Shown here: positions 1-8,544 of the stretch, one piece after another
How the letters are laid out: the number at the start of each line of letters is the position of its first letter
How positions within the stretch are numbered: the stretch's first letter is position 1
Position numbers and translations under genes: made by a program
From: Flavobacterium silvaticum
GTDB lineage: Bacteria; Bacteroidota; Bacteroidia; Flavobacteriales; Flavobacteriaceae
NCBI RefSeq assembly: GCF_012911565.1
Contig: NZ_JAAMPU010000103.1
Coordinates: 1 to 64,000, forward strand
Length of the DNA: 64,000 bases
Reading direction: 5' to 3'
The notes under the pieces: model-generated
The model's database searches: none
What the model saw: only the letters and a program-made list of their open reading frames with translations
What the model was told of the DNA's origin: nothing

Positions 1-8
1 TAACGACT

Positions 9-116
9 TAAGGTGGTTATTGCGGCGGGGCTCACCTCTTCCCATCCCGAACAGAGAAGTTAAGCCCGCCTGCGCAGATGGTACTGCAATTTGTGGGAGA
101 GTATGTCGCTGCCTTT
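9..116 (+). rRNA. rrf: 5S ribosomal RNA
   Basis: This is the 5S rRNA of the large ribosomal subunit. The conserved core is visible: GGGGCTCACCTCTTCCCAT near 28-46, CCGAACAGAGAAGTTAAGC near 47-65 and GGGAGAGTATG near 95-105. The first bases (AAGGTGGT from 10) pair with the last (GCTGCCTT up to 115) as helix I, which sets the ends to within a few bases. The preceding 8 bases should be 23S-5S spacer, so an rRNA operon probably lies just left of the window. A strong hairpin terminator follows at once. Confidence 0.95.
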
Positions 117-121
117 TTTTG

Positions 122-150
122 AAAACCCTGTCCTTCGGACGGGGTTTTTT
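122..150 (+). terminator. rRNA operon terminator
   Basis: The arms AAAACCCTGTCC and GACGGGGTTTT fold around a TTCG tetraloop, followed by a T run. It sits right after the 5S rRNA and fits an intrinsic terminator for the rRNA operon. Confidence 0.9.
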
Positions 151-415
151 GTTTTGTGGTGGTTCGCTTGCGCCCGGTGCCGACACGAAGGCACGAAGGA
201 GTTGTTTTGGACGTGTTTACGGAGGCGCCTGCGCAAGGGGATAAGACACAGCCCCCATGATTGGCTGATTTTGGTGAAACGGAAAGAACCCACTCTCCAT
301 TGAAAGGGAGGATCTGGGTGTTGCCAAAATGTGCTTGGGAATCGGAATGGCCACATCGGGCGGCTTACTTTTTGGGTCTTTGAAGAAAGGGAAGTTCTTT
401 ATGAAGTATGCGTGA
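151..415. other. Intergenic DNA after the rRNA operon, no gene seen
   Basis: No coding pattern stands out on either strand. CTTGCGC (167-173) and GCGCAAG (231-237) are inverted copies, and 288-298 pairs imperfectly with 306-319 (ACCCACTCTCC against GGGAGGATCTGGGT). Short reading frames here lack a plausible start or family resemblance and were left out. Confidence 0.5.
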
Positions 416-543
416 GCGATGCGAGCGGCATCCCGCAGACGTAGCGCCCTGGTTTTGCCGGTTTGGCGGGGCGACCACCGGAAGCCACGCCGGGACGCTC
501 CAAAACCCGGCGGAACGGCAAGGGATACAGCGGACAGCGCGAC
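416..543 (+). ncRNA. Structured GC-rich intergenic element (possible Flavobacteria-type RNA/repeat)
   Basis: This stretch is more GC-rich than its surroundings and is bounded by GCGATGCGAGCGGCATCCC on the left and GGGATACAGCGGACAGCGCG on the right, so ATCCC (430-434) can pair with GGGAT (522-526). The inside holds GC-rich inverted segments. From memory, Flavobacterium genomes carry many intergenic elements of the form AGC...GAAGCGGCATCC ... GGATATAGCGGATAGCGGGA, and this looks like a divergent member. It may correspond to the Flavo-1 RNA motif, but that is not verified. A weaker relative seems to lie at 52270-52373 on the minus strand. Confidence 0.35.
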
Positions 544-690
544 GGCGGCCGCGCAGCAGGTGGTTTTTGTGTGAAGGCCATGGCCGACGGCACGCCATAG
601 ATAAAAAAATATTTCAAGATCTACTTTTAGTTGGTTTACAGAGACGCAACCTTATGGACTTTGTGTTATCTGTGCTGGAAACCAATACCT

Positions 691-1194
691 ATGAAACGAA
701 CTTTTTTACTTTCGCTCTTTGTATCTTACTGTTTGAGCAGCTGTATTTTTCCAATGGAAGGCGATGATGATTTTAATCCTCAGCCACAAAATTACGAAGC
801 ACAAATCATGTCTCGGGACATCTTCGAAAGTTCCGTACAGCTTTTACCGCCTCAGGGCATGGAAAAATCGGGTAAAATATACATTCAGGATGATCTGATG
901 GTTGTCAATGACATCAATCGCGGTTTTCATTTTTACGATTATTCCAATCCGGCACAACCTGTAGAGATTGCCTTTCTCAATATTCCCGGCGCGACTGATA
1001 TTGCCATTCGCAATTCCACAATCTATATCAACCAGGCAGTCGATTTAGTTACACTGGAGTACAATCAGGTAACAAATACTATTGCATTTAAAGATCGGGA
1101 CCGCAATGTTTTTCCTCAAAAAATATCTCCCGATGCCAGCCAGGCCAATCCTACGGCCAATCAAATCATCATTAACTGGATTCCAATAAACTGA
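691..1194 (+). CDS. Exported lipoprotein, LVIVD-like
   Basis: A 168-residue protein whose start at 691 is chosen because it opens a lipoprotein signal (KRTFLLSLFVSYCLSSC; lipobox Cys near residue 17). In-frame codons upstream would only add a non-signal extension. The mature part has the short beta-rich pattern of LVIVD propeller repeats (for example FHFYDYSNPAQPVEIAF and DIAIRNSTIYI), but is too short for a whole propeller. It is followed after 3 bases by another lipoprotein with the same repeat type, so the two probably form an operon and may act together at the cell surface. No enzymatic motif is seen. It could also be a split or shortened version of a longer LVIVD protein. Confidence 0.75.
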   Translation: MKRTFLLSLFVSYCLSSCIFPMEGDDDFNPQPQNYEAQIMSRDIFESSVQLLPPQGMEKSGKIYIQDDLMVVNDINRGFHFYDYSNPAQPVEIAFLNIPGATDIAIRNSTIYINQAVDLVTLEYNQVTNTIAFKDRDRNVFPQKISPDASQANPTANQIIINWIPIN

Positions 1195-1197
1195 TAT

Positions 1198-1932
1198 ATG
1201 AAAAAGTTATTCTTTAGTGCCGTATTAGTTCTGACGTTATTGGGTTGTTCGTCTGATTCCACAGAAAATTCCACTTCAAACGTTGATGGAATCGGTGGGT
1301 CGTTAGCCATTTTCGCCCTGAAAGGCAATTATTTATATACCGTGGATCATCAAAAGCTCAATATTTTTTCACTAATCGACCAGAATCATCCGGCGAAAGT
1401 CAACGAGATAAATGTCGGTTGGGATATTGAAACACTGTTCAGTTTTGAAGATAATCTGTATATCGGATCCAAAGAAGGAATGTACATCTATTCAATCGTA
1501 CAACCTGAAAATCCTCAGTATCTTTCAAGTGCCCAACATTTGAGGTCATGTGATCCGGTTGTTGCGAATCAAACCCACAGCTTTGTGACGCTCCATTCAA
1601 CATCGCGTTGCGGAGGGAGCTTGAATGTACTTCAGGTTTACGATACGCAGGATCCATCATCGCCAACCCTGATCCATCAAAGAAACCTTGTGTCTCCGCG
1701 TGGACTGGCTTTGTATCATAATTTCCTGATTGTTTGCGACGACGAAATAAAGATTTTCGATGTCAGCAATCCAGCCGAGCCAGTATTAGCCACATCCATC
1801 CAAAAAAATTGCTTTGACGTAATCGTAAAAGAAAATACGCTTTACGCAATCGGCGATGGAAGTCTGGCGCGGTATGAACTCAATCCGGATATGATTTCCA
1901 ATGTATCACTTCAGAGCGAAATCACTTTTTGA
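1198..1932 (+). CDS. LVIVD repeat lipoprotein
   Basis: A 244-residue protein with a clear lipoprotein signal ending at LTLLGC (Cys near residue 17). The mature chain repeats short blade-like units: NYLYTVDHQKLNIFSLID, NLYIGSKEGMYIYSI, LNVLQVYDTQDPSSP, FLIVCDDEIKIFDVSNPAEP and TLYAIGDGSLARYEL. This matches LVIVD-type beta-propeller blades, which usually act as binding surfaces rather than enzymes. It lies 3 bases after the preceding lipoprotein gene, suggesting co-transcription. Its last 11 bases overlap the end of the convergent phosphatase gene. The substrate or partner is unknown. Confidence 0.85.
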   Translation: MKKLFFSAVLVLTLLGCSSDSTENSTSNVDGIGGSLAIFALKGNYLYTVDHQKLNIFSLIDQNHPAKVNEINVGWDIETLFSFEDNLYIGSKEGMYIYSIVQPENPQYLSSAQHLRSCDPVVANQTHSFVTLHSTSRCGGSLNVLQVYDTQDPSSPTLIHQRNLVSPRGLALYHNFLIVCDDEIKIFDVSNPAEPVLATSIQKNCFDVIVKENTLYAIGDGSLARYELNPDMISNVSLQSEITF

Positions 1933-3562
1933 TCATATCCGAAATCGGTTTCCCGACAGCGGCGTTCGGTGTTGATATGTTGAGCAAATCACTCAAGGTT
2001 ACGGCAATATCGCTAATGCTGACCGGAGCCGATGATGAACCGTTCTTTATTTTCCAGCCCAACCACAGCAGTGGCACATGGGTGTCATATGTCCAGCCGC
2101 TGCCGTGCGTTGTTCCTTCGTGGGCCGAATATTCACCTTCAAACCAACTCGGTTGCAACACAATCGCAATTTCACCGGAGCGGTTCGGATGAACTCCATT
2201 GAATAAACGCTGGCGGTTTTCATTGCCATTTGTCACCAATGCCTCCGGATTTGAAATATCCCAGACTTCCTGGACACCTGGTTGCGTTTTCAGATAAGTC
2301 CTCAAAGTTTCGATGATGGCGGCTTTATCCGCTTTTTTATCGGAAATGGTTTTGAGATTCAGGTAGACTTGCTGGCTTCCATAATCTTCTATCCAATCGG
2401 CTTTGCCAAATGTTGAAGAAACCACTTCATTCAATTTTTCTTTCAGGCCGTTTTCAGGAAAAAAACCTGATGGAATTCCATTGGCAACGAGATAATCTGG
2501 TGTTTGTCCGGCACCATGATCGGCAGAGAGAAAAACAAGTACGTTCTCCATACCGATATTTTTATCGATGTAATCAAAAAGGCGTTTGAGGTCGCGATCC
2601 AGGCGGGCGTACGTGTCCTGGATTTCGATTGAATTGATGCCGAATTGATGTCCTACGTAATCTGTAGAAGAAAAACTCAACGCCAGAAAGTCGGTGATAT
2701 CATCTGCTCCGAGTTGCTCGTTTTTGATGGCTTCAAAGGCAAAATCGAGCGTGTAACTGTTCCCGAACGGTGTCTTCCGAAGCAATTCGTAACTTTCATC
2801 GGCTTTTATCTTAGGCAAATCATGTGGGAATTTATTTTCGGTTTCTTTAGTAAATGGTTTTCTGTAAGCCGATCCATTTGCAAGGCCCAGATTGTATTTT
2901 TCAATCGGCAACAATGTTTCCCATGGTTTTGACAGATAGGAATCCGGAACTTTCTTCGCGTTGAAATCCTTGACCCATTGTGGTAAATCCTTGGCATAAT
3001 ACGAACTGGTGACCATATTACCGGTTTTATTGTCGAACCAATACGCAGCTGTTGGCAAATGCCCGGCAGGCAAAACGCTTCCCCGGTCTTTAAGGCAAAC
3101 GCCGACTACTTTGGATTGTTTGTTATTCGACAGCCGGAGTTCATCGGTAACCGTAGTCGCCAGCAAACTTCTCGGCGACATTTTACCCGTCGATGCTTCG
3201 GTTCCGACAGGCAACACATCGGGATCACTGACCACATAGCGCATTTTTCCCCAGCCGCGGTCGAACCAATCGTTGGCGACTATCCCGTTGTAGGCCGGAA
3301 CGCTTCCGGTGTAAATGGCGGCGTGTCCCGGACCGGTTATCGTAGGTTGGTAATTATAGTTCGTGTTGCGGCAGTCGAAACCCTGTGAAAGGAATCTGCG
3401 GAAACCGCCTTCGCCGTAATATTGATCGAAGCGGTAGACAAAATCGGCCCGCATCTGATCGACTACAATACCAATGACAAGTTTTGGCTGGCGCGGCTGT
3501 TTTTGACAAAAAGACAAACTGGTCATCGACAAAAACACAGCTAGAAAGAAGGAGCGAAACAT
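1922..3562 (-). CDS. pafA: Alkaline phosphatase, PafA family
   Basis: A 546-residue periplasmic phosphomonoesterase of the PafA type, named after the Elizabethkingia (formerly Flavobacterium) meningoseptica enzyme. After a signal peptide (about residues 1-20) comes the alkaline phosphatase superfamily core. GIVVDQMR carries the first metal ligand near Asp35. TITGPGH near 74-80 holds the probable nucleophile Thr76. VANDWFD supplies the Asn near 97, and LKDRG the Lys158/Arg160 pair that in PafA contacts the transition state. Later metal ligands sit in STDYVGHQFG and LSADHGAG. The length is typical for the family. It lies downstream of a phytase and a TonB receptor on the same strand, after a 354-bp gap holding a repeat, so it probably has its own promoter. 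It would release phosphate from phosphomonoesters, perhaps including phytase products. Confidence 0.92.
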   Translation of the reverse strand: MFRSFFLAVFLSMTSLSFCQKQPRQPKLVIGIVVDQMRADFVYRFDQYYGEGGFRRFLSQGFDCRNTNYNYQPTITGPGHAAIYTGSVPAYNGIVANDWFDRGWGKMRYVVSDPDVLPVGTEASTGKMSPRSLLATTVTDELRLSNNKQSKVVGVCLKDRGSVLPAGHLPTAAYWFDNKTGNMVTSSYYAKDLPQWVKDFNAKKVPDSYLSKPWETLLPIEKYNLGLANGSAYRKPFTKETENKFPHDLPKIKADESYELLRKTPFGNSYTLDFAFEAIKNEQLGADDITDFLALSFSSTDYVGHQFGINSIEIQDTYARLDRDLKRLFDYIDKNIGMENVLVFLSADHGAGQTPDYLVANGIPSGFFPENGLKEKLNEVVSSTFGKADWIEDYGSQQVYLNLKTISDKKADKAAIIETLRTYLKTQPGVQEVWDISNPEALVTNGNENRQRLFNGVHPNRSGEIAIVLQPSWFEGEYSAHEGTTHGSGWTYDTHVPLLWLGWKIKNGSSSAPVSISDIAVTLSDLLNISTPNAAVGKPISDMIKK

Positions 3563-3730
3563 ATAAGAAAATTTATCCCGAAGATACGCAACATCGGCTG
3601 AAACGGCCAGTTCTATTTTTTAGATAGATGATTTAAAGATTCGCTTCGGTCAAAAGGATTTAACTAATTCCTGTTTAGAAAAAATAGTGAACTAAAAATA
3701 TAGCTTCGGGAAGATAAAGATTTAACAAAA

Positions 3731-3845
3731 TGTACATTTTTTATGTACCCAGTTTTGTCGAAAATTTTGTAGGGCACACCATCGGCCCCTTCCCTGTGAA
3801 AAGTTACGCATTCCGCGACAAACCCGATTACATGAAAAATGTACA
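3731..3845 (+). repeat. MITE-like element, copy A
   Basis: A 115-bp element in the gap between pafA and the phytase gene. It starts with TGTACATTTTTTATGTA (3731-3747) and ends with TACATGAAAAATGTACA (3829-3845), inverted copies differing at one base. Each end is itself an imperfect palindrome. The core AGGGCACACCATCGGCCCCT begins exactly 40 bases from the left end. Related copies are at 27241-27351 (inverted) and 52637-52750 with the same 40-base spacing. No transposase is present, so any mobility would be in trans. The rest of the 3563-3916 gap shows no gene. Confidence 0.65.
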
Positions 3846-3916
3846 AAAAGTTAAAAAATGCAACCCAAGTGTTAGGTTGGCATATTCCAGAGTATTTAAT
3901 CTCGCCAGTGCATGCT

Positions 3917-4963
3917 CTATTTCCTTGAAACATTTATCTGCTTTTCAATCACCCGCCAATCATAAAAGTGAAAAATCATCCCATTGCTCATCGCGACAAA
4001 CATTCCTTTTGGGAATTGGCCACCGAGATTGACCGAAGTCGCATCGGCTCCGTCACATTCTATGGTAGATGTAGGAACTTCGGTAATCAAAGGATAATCT
4101 CCATTTGGCCCGCCGTTACGGTCAAAAACCATAAATGAATTGGCTTGCTGGTTTGAAACCAAAATGTATCCATCCGATGCATTTGTCTTATAAATGGCAA
4201 TGCCTTCGTGGTCGCTTTTGAAACCTGTCTGGCCAAAAAAGGCAAGTTCTTCATTACCGGAAGTGGGATCTGCGGAATATTTGCGGATTCCGACAGTTTC
4301 ATCACAATAATAAACCACGTTTTTTTCATTGTCTACAGCAATCGCTTCTATTTCCTTCAGGCCACTGTATTTTCCGAATTTACGCACGACATTGGCCGTT
4401 GCCGAACCACTTTTTCCATCGAGTTCGTACTGCCATAAATAACTTCCGCTCGGTCCGCTTTTCCTTCCGACGATGGCATAAATGGTTCCGTCGTTTTTGG
4501 TATACAAAGCAATTCCCATAGGGCCGCGTTCGGGTTCTCCCTCAAACACGGGAATTCCGCCGTTGTCTATCGGTTTCAGGTCCGGTAGCGAAAAGACGCG
4601 GATCTCATTCGTTTCGCGTTCGGTCGTGACGGCGATATCGACTTTTTTTCCGTTGAGTACGAATCCGTAGGCGATATCGACGTTGTTCGGTCGCTGCAAT
4701 GTTTCCGATTTGCCGACGATTTTACCCGACAGGTCAAACACATACAATGCGCCATCGGTATCTTTATCTGTTCCGATGACAAGGCTTTTTGAAGCGTCAG
4801 ACGGATTGATCCAGATAGCGGGATCGTCCGTATCGTGAGGCGTTTTTTGTGTAACTACTGTAGGTTTGATTCCGTCGGCACGCAACGGCGCCAGGCCGGA
4901 TCCGCAGCTTGCTATGAAAACTGCAGATCCGATTAGGCAACCGATTCGTGTGAATCTCTTCAT
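3917..4963 (-). CDS. 3-phytase (beta-propeller phytase), lipoprotein
   Basis: A 348-residue beta-propeller phytase, which removes phosphate stepwise from myo-inositol hexakisphosphate in a calcium-dependent way. The family motif HDTDDPAIWINP follows the N terminus, then TDKDTDGALYVFDLSGK, LKEIEAIAVDNEKNVVYYCD and FKSDHEGIAIYKT, as in PF02333 proteins. The start at 4963 gives a clean lipoprotein signal (MKRFTRIGCLIGSAVFIASC). In-frame ATGs at 4975 and 4996 and a TTG at 4999 are possible, and the last two would overlap the receptor stop codon. It lies directly after the TonB receptor gene and is almost certainly co-transcribed with it. It is probably surface or outer-membrane anchored, feeding released products to the receptor or to PafA. 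Confidence 0.9.
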   Translation of the reverse strand: MKRFTRIGCLIGSAVFIASCGSGLAPLRADGIKPTVVTQKTPHDTDDPAIWINPSDASKSLVIGTDKDTDGALYVFDLSGKIVGKSETLQRPNNVDIAYGFVLNGKKVDIAVTTERETNEIRVFSLPDLKPIDNGGIPVFEGEPERGPMGIALYTKNDGTIYAIVGRKSGPSGSYLWQYELDGKSGSATANVVRKFGKYSGLKEIEAIAVDNEKNVVYYCDETVGIRKYSADPTSGNEELAFFGQTGFKSDHEGIAIYKTNASDGYILVSNQQANSFMVFDRNGGPNGDYPLITEVPTSTIECDGADATSVNLGGQFPKGMFVAMSNGMIFHFYDWRVIEKQINVSRK

Positions 4964-4995
4964 ACTGTTCATCATTTCAAAGATAGCGCAACACA

Positions 4996-7818
4996 TCAAA
5001 AGTCGAATTTAAGACCGAAGTTGAAACGCGGCTCGTAAAACTCGATTTGTTTGGTGCGCGATGAAATTCCCTGGTAGTAGCGCAATGGCTGGTTCGTCAG
5101 GTTGTTCGCTTCGACGAATACACGCATATACCTTGTGATCTTGTAAGATGCATTGGCATCGATGAAAAGCTGTTCGTCGTAATACGAATCATAGAACGGA
5201 TCCGACCCCAATTCATCGAGATAATCCGACGCATAATTCACGGAGACGCGGGCCGAGAATTTCTTGTTTTCCCAGAACAAAGATCCGTTGAACATATGCG
5301 GTGCCGTGCCCGGAAGTTCGGTATCGACACGCTGGTTTCCGTCTTCGTCAGTGATTCCTTCGGCTTTTGAATGTGTGTACGTATAGTTCAGGTAAATCCC
5401 GAAACCTTTGAGGAATTTGGTCGGAAGGAAATCGAATTGCCGTTGGAAAGCCGCTTCGAATCCAAAAATATTTACTTTATCCCCGTTGCGCGACTGGACA
5501 AAATCCCACTCTTCGCCGGCTCCGATCGGGTTGGTCTGGTTTGGGAAATCGGCAGAGAAATCGGCTGCTGTATAATCTGAATTGGCGTACGTATAAATGA
5601 AATCCTTCAGGTTTTTATAGAAGGCTCCGGCCGAAAACAATCCGACGGATTTAAAATATTTCTCCACCATGAAATCCACATTGTACGAATAAGTAACATC
5701 GAGGTTCGGATTTCCGGTCACGATTTCCTGGTCTTCGGCAATGATGTCTACAAAAGGAACCAGTTTGTAATAATCCGGACGCGCCAAAGCAGTCGTGAAT
5801 GCGGCGTGCAACACCCAGTCGTTCGGAGTCGCGTAACGGAAAGACAGGTTCGGCAAGACGTTGGTGTAGGAATTCGAGGTGTTGATCTGACCTTCGAGTT
5901 CCGATTCGTCAAGCACGCGGTTTCCGGTGTAATCGATGTTGGTACTCTCGACACGGAAACCGACAATCATCGAAAGCCTGTCGTTGAAATCCTGATCCCA
6001 ACGCACATAACCGGCGTAAATGTTTTCTTTTGCGTTATAATTGGTCGAAAGGAATTCAGACGGGTCGCTTTCTTCCTCAAAAAGAGAAGGATTTGTCAAC
6101 TGCAATCCTCCAAGGAAACCCGCAGCGGCGAAACTTCCGGGAACGTATTGGCTTCCGGGATTGAATCCGTTGCCATCGAACGATACCAGTGGCACTTCAG
6201 ATAAAGTTCCCATGCCATCGTTTACGGGCGAATAAGCGAAATAATTGTTATCGCGTTCTTTTTCCTTGATACGCAATCTTCCACCTACGCGGATACGGCC
6301 TTTTTCAGACGGAATGATACTGAACGGGAAACGCACGTTGACTCTCGCGCCCCATTCGGTTTCTTCGGTATTGTCGCGGTTCTCAGAAAGGTCGTCAAGT
6401 TCGAACGACGCTAAATCTTCACCCGGAGCCCTAAAGTACGGACGTTCCGGATTGGAAAGGTCCGATGTAATGTCGAGATTTTCCTGGGCATAAGAAATAT
6501 AACGCTCATTAGGACGGTATTCGCTGGCTTTCGAATAATTTACGCCCCAATCGAGATCGACTTTGGGAGACAGCAAATGCTCGCCTCGCAAGGAGTAATT
6601 CTGCACGCGTTGGGTTTCGAGGCGACGGCTTTTATTGCGGTCGCTGTCGATTCCGCCTTTGGTTTCGCGGGTTACCGTACCGGTGTATCCGTTTATGATC
6701 GTTTCGGCATCATCTGCATAATTCGGTTCGAGTTCATAGGTCTTTCGGAAACGGTTTTCGCGGTCGTCACGCCAGTTGTAGATGGCATTGAAGAAGATGG
6801 TGTGGTTCGCATTGAACTTATAATCGGCGGCGGCGGAGAAACTTCTGCGGACACGTTCCACATTATATTGGCGGATGTCCGATTCCTCTACATATTCGTT
6901 TCCGGCGTCATCCCGGTTCCACGAAGCTTCCATATTATCCGAACCATAGTCGTTGCTGTTATATGATCCACTCAAAACGATTCCCAATTTATCATTGACG
7001 AACCGGTTACCATAAACCAATCCGGCCGTGTAAATGCCTTTTTCGCGAATCGGGTTGTATCCGCCGGCGAGTGTCGCGGAAATACGCTGACCGTTAGGTG
7101 TGGCACGTGTAATTAAATTTACCGAACCACCAATCGCATCGGCATCCATATCGGGTGTCAGGGTTTTGTTGACGATGATGGTCGATATCATATCGGACGG
7201 GATCAAATCCATCTGGACATTTCGGTTGTCGCCTTCGGCAGATGGAATGCGGTCGCCGTTCAACGTAACGGAGTTCAGTGACGGCGCAAGCCCGCGGATG
7301 ATGATGTTACGAGCCTCACCCTGGTCGTTCTGCATCGTAATTCCCGGAACGCGTTTCAGCGCATCTCCAATGTTGGCATCGGGAAAACGACCGACCTGAT
7401 CTGAAGAAATTACGTTCGTAATGTTCCTGTTGTTCTTTTGCTGGTTCAGCGCGCGGGCCTGTCCCTGGACGCGGTCACCGACAACCACTACTTCCTGTAG
7501 ACCTTCGGCTCCGGCAGAAATGCTGAAGTTAAGCACGGCGGTCTGTCCTGCTACGACCGTAACTTCAGCCGATTTGGGTTGATACCCAATGTATACGACT
7601 TCAACGGTATACGTTCCTTCCGGAATATTAAGGAATTCGTAATCACCAATCTGGTCTGAAATAGTGTAGCGTTTGTCGCTTTTGATGGTCACCGAAGCGC
7701 CGGGTAACGAGAAGTTGTTTTGTGATTCCGTGATCTTTCCGGAAATGACACCGTTTTTCTGGGCGAAACCAAGGGTGCATAGGAAAGTCATGACGAGAGT
7801 TAGCGTCACATTTTTCAT
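4996..7818 (-). CDS. TonB-dependent outer membrane receptor
   Basis: A 940-residue outer membrane transporter. The start at 7818 is preferred because it opens the signal peptide MKNVTLTLVMTFLCTLGFA; upstream in-frame codons give no signal. A carboxypeptidase-regulatory-like beta-sandwich follows (about 22-105, ISGKITESQNNFSLPGASVT). Next is the plug (about 125-240, with NIGDALKRVPGITMQND and IIIRGLAPSLNSVTLNG), then a 22-strand type barrel ending in FNFGLKFDF with a terminal aromatic residue. No SusD-like gene accompanies it, so it is not a standard glycan-utilisation pair. The phytase gene follows with almost no gap, implying uptake of an inositol phosphate, phosphate-metal complex or similar ligand. 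That ligand is inferred from context only. Confidence 0.9.
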   Translation of the reverse strand: MKNVTLTLVMTFLCTLGFAQKNGVISGKITESQNNFSLPGASVTIKSDKRYTISDQIGDYEFLNIPEGTYTVEVVYIGYQPKSAEVTVVAGQTAVLNFSISAGAEGLQEVVVVGDRVQGQARALNQQKNNRNITNVISSDQVGRFPDANIGDALKRVPGITMQNDQGEARNIIIRGLAPSLNSVTLNGDRIPSAEGDNRNVQMDLIPSDMISTIIVNKTLTPDMDADAIGGSVNLITRATPNGQRISATLAGGYNPIREKGIYTAGLVYGNRFVNDKLGIVLSGSYNSNDYGSDNMEASWNRDDAGNEYVEESDIRQYNVERVRRSFSAAADYKFNANHTIFFNAIYNWRDDRENRFRKTYELEPNYADDAETIINGYTGTVTRETKGGIDSDRNKSRRLETQRVQNYSLRGEHLLSPKVDLDWGVNYSKASEYRPNERYISYAQENLDITSDLSNPERPYFRAPGEDLASFELDDLSENRDNTEETEWGARVNVRFPFSIIPSEKGRIRVGGRLRIKEKERDNNYFAYSPVNDGMGTLSEVPLVSFDGNGFNPGSQYVPGSFAAAGFLGGLQLTNPSLFEEESDPSEFLSTNYNAKENIYAGYVRWDQDFNDRLSMIVGFRVESTNIDYTGNRVLDESELEGQINTSNSYTNVLPNLSFRYATPNDWVLHAAFTTALARPDYYKLVPFVDIIAEDQEIVTGNPNLDVTYSYNVDFMVEKYFKSVGLFSAGAFYKNLKDFIYTYANSDYTAADFSADFPNQTNPIGAGEEWDFVQSRNGDKVNIFGFEAAFQRQFDFLPTKFLKGFGIYLNYTYTHSKAEGITDEDGNQRVDTELPGTAPHMFNGSLFWENKKFSARVSVNYASDYLDELGSDPFYDSYYDEQLFIDANASYKITRYMRVFVEANNLTNQPLRYYQGISSRTKQIEFYEPRFNFGLKFDF

Positions 7819-8070
7819 TGTGTTGTGGAGTTTTGGTTTGGCTGCAAAATAAGTGCTTGCAGATTGGGCCAGTTTTACCAACGGGTTACCAAAACTTTGT
7901 GGTTGGCAGGAATTGCGTTACGGGAATGTTAGCGTTAAGTGCTGCGGGTCTCTTTAATGTAAAGCCCAATTTGCAAATGAATGCTTCTTCCCTTTGACGC
8001 AAAAGGTTGTTTCCTGATTTTGTGTTTACATTTTTTTGTAAACGGGAATTCTGTAAACAGATGTTGAAGT
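7819..8070. other. Intergenic gap with two hairpins
   Basis: No gene is seen. GTTTAC (8024-8029) and GTAAAC (8038-8043) flank a T-rich loop, and CTGTAAACAG (8051-8060) is a near palindrome. They lie just past the stop of the minus-strand DUF4268 gene and may help end its transcript. The 5' part is the leader of the TonB receptor gene. Confidence 0.4.
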
Positions 8071-8514
8071 TTATTCAGAGGCACTATCGATATCGGCTAT
8101 GTAATCTGAAAATTCAAGGAAGAAATATTCGAGTGCAGCCATCTTTTCGGCGAGGAAGTCAAAGATGGCAGGCCAGTCTTCGCGTTTGTTGACACTGACC
8201 CCGAATTTGTCAACCCAGATTCTTGAAACGGTCTTATTTTCCAGATAGACGTCTCTTTCAAAAATCGCTTCGGGCAAATGATCTTCGAGCAAGATGGACT
8301 TAAGCGACAGTAATTTGTCGAAGTAGGCGTAACGCTTCTGTTCGTCGCGGTTTTCGATAGCAATCAGGACTTCAGCGTGTTTGTTGTCGACAAAAAACTT
8401 GAGGCTGAAATCTTTGATTTTGGTATCGTACAACAGCCATTTGCGCGGATAGGCTTCTGCAAAAGCGATCCAGAATTCATGTTTGATACGTTGGCTTTCT
8501 TCTCTGCTGAACAT
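8071..8514 (-). CDS. DUF4268 domain protein
   Basis: A 147-residue cytoplasmic protein without signal or membrane segments. The whole chain matches my memory of DUF4268: an N-terminal REESQRIKHEFWIAFAEAYP, then KWLLYDTKIKDFSLKFFVDN, then an alternating alpha/beta part with VLIAIENRDEQKRYAYFDKL and a C-terminal helix rich in aromatic and acidic residues. DUF4268 domains also occur at the C terminus of some nuclease-like proteins, but here the domain stands alone and the role is unknown. It is divergent from the NUDIX gene with only 30 bp between the starts, so the two may share a control region. Confidence 0.8.
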   Translation of the reverse strand: MFSREESQRIKHEFWIAFAEAYPRKWLLYDTKIKDFSLKFFVDNKHAEVLIAIENRDEQKRYAYFDKLLSLKSILLEDHLPEAIFERDVYLENKTVSRIWVDKFGVSVNKREDWPAIFDFLAEKMAALEYFFLEFSDYIADIDSASE

Positions 8515-8544
8515 TCGGTATCTTTAAAAGTACAATATTACGAT

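Noticed and set aside
408..767. Open frame of 119 codons after the 5S rRNA
   Set aside because: It runs through the GC-rich structured element and overlaps the lipoprotein start in another frame; the protein looks like random GC-rich sequence.
1922..1932. Frameshift or fusion at the overlap of the LVIVD lipoprotein and pafA
   Set aside because: The genes are convergent and both ends look complete; an 11-base tail-to-tail overlap is common in compact genomes.
3730..4032. Open frame over MITE-like copy A extending into the phytase gene
   Set aside because: It reads the repeat and then the antisense of the phytase 3' end; explained by the repeat.
4964..4999. Longer phytase start overlapping the receptor stop codon
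   Set aside because: Translational coupling is possible, but the longer N terminus spoils the lipoprotein signal; kept as an alternative only.
8377..8544. Extended N terminus of the NUDIX protein
   Set aside because: It lies inside the divergent DUF4268 gene and has no resemblance to NUDIX family N termini.
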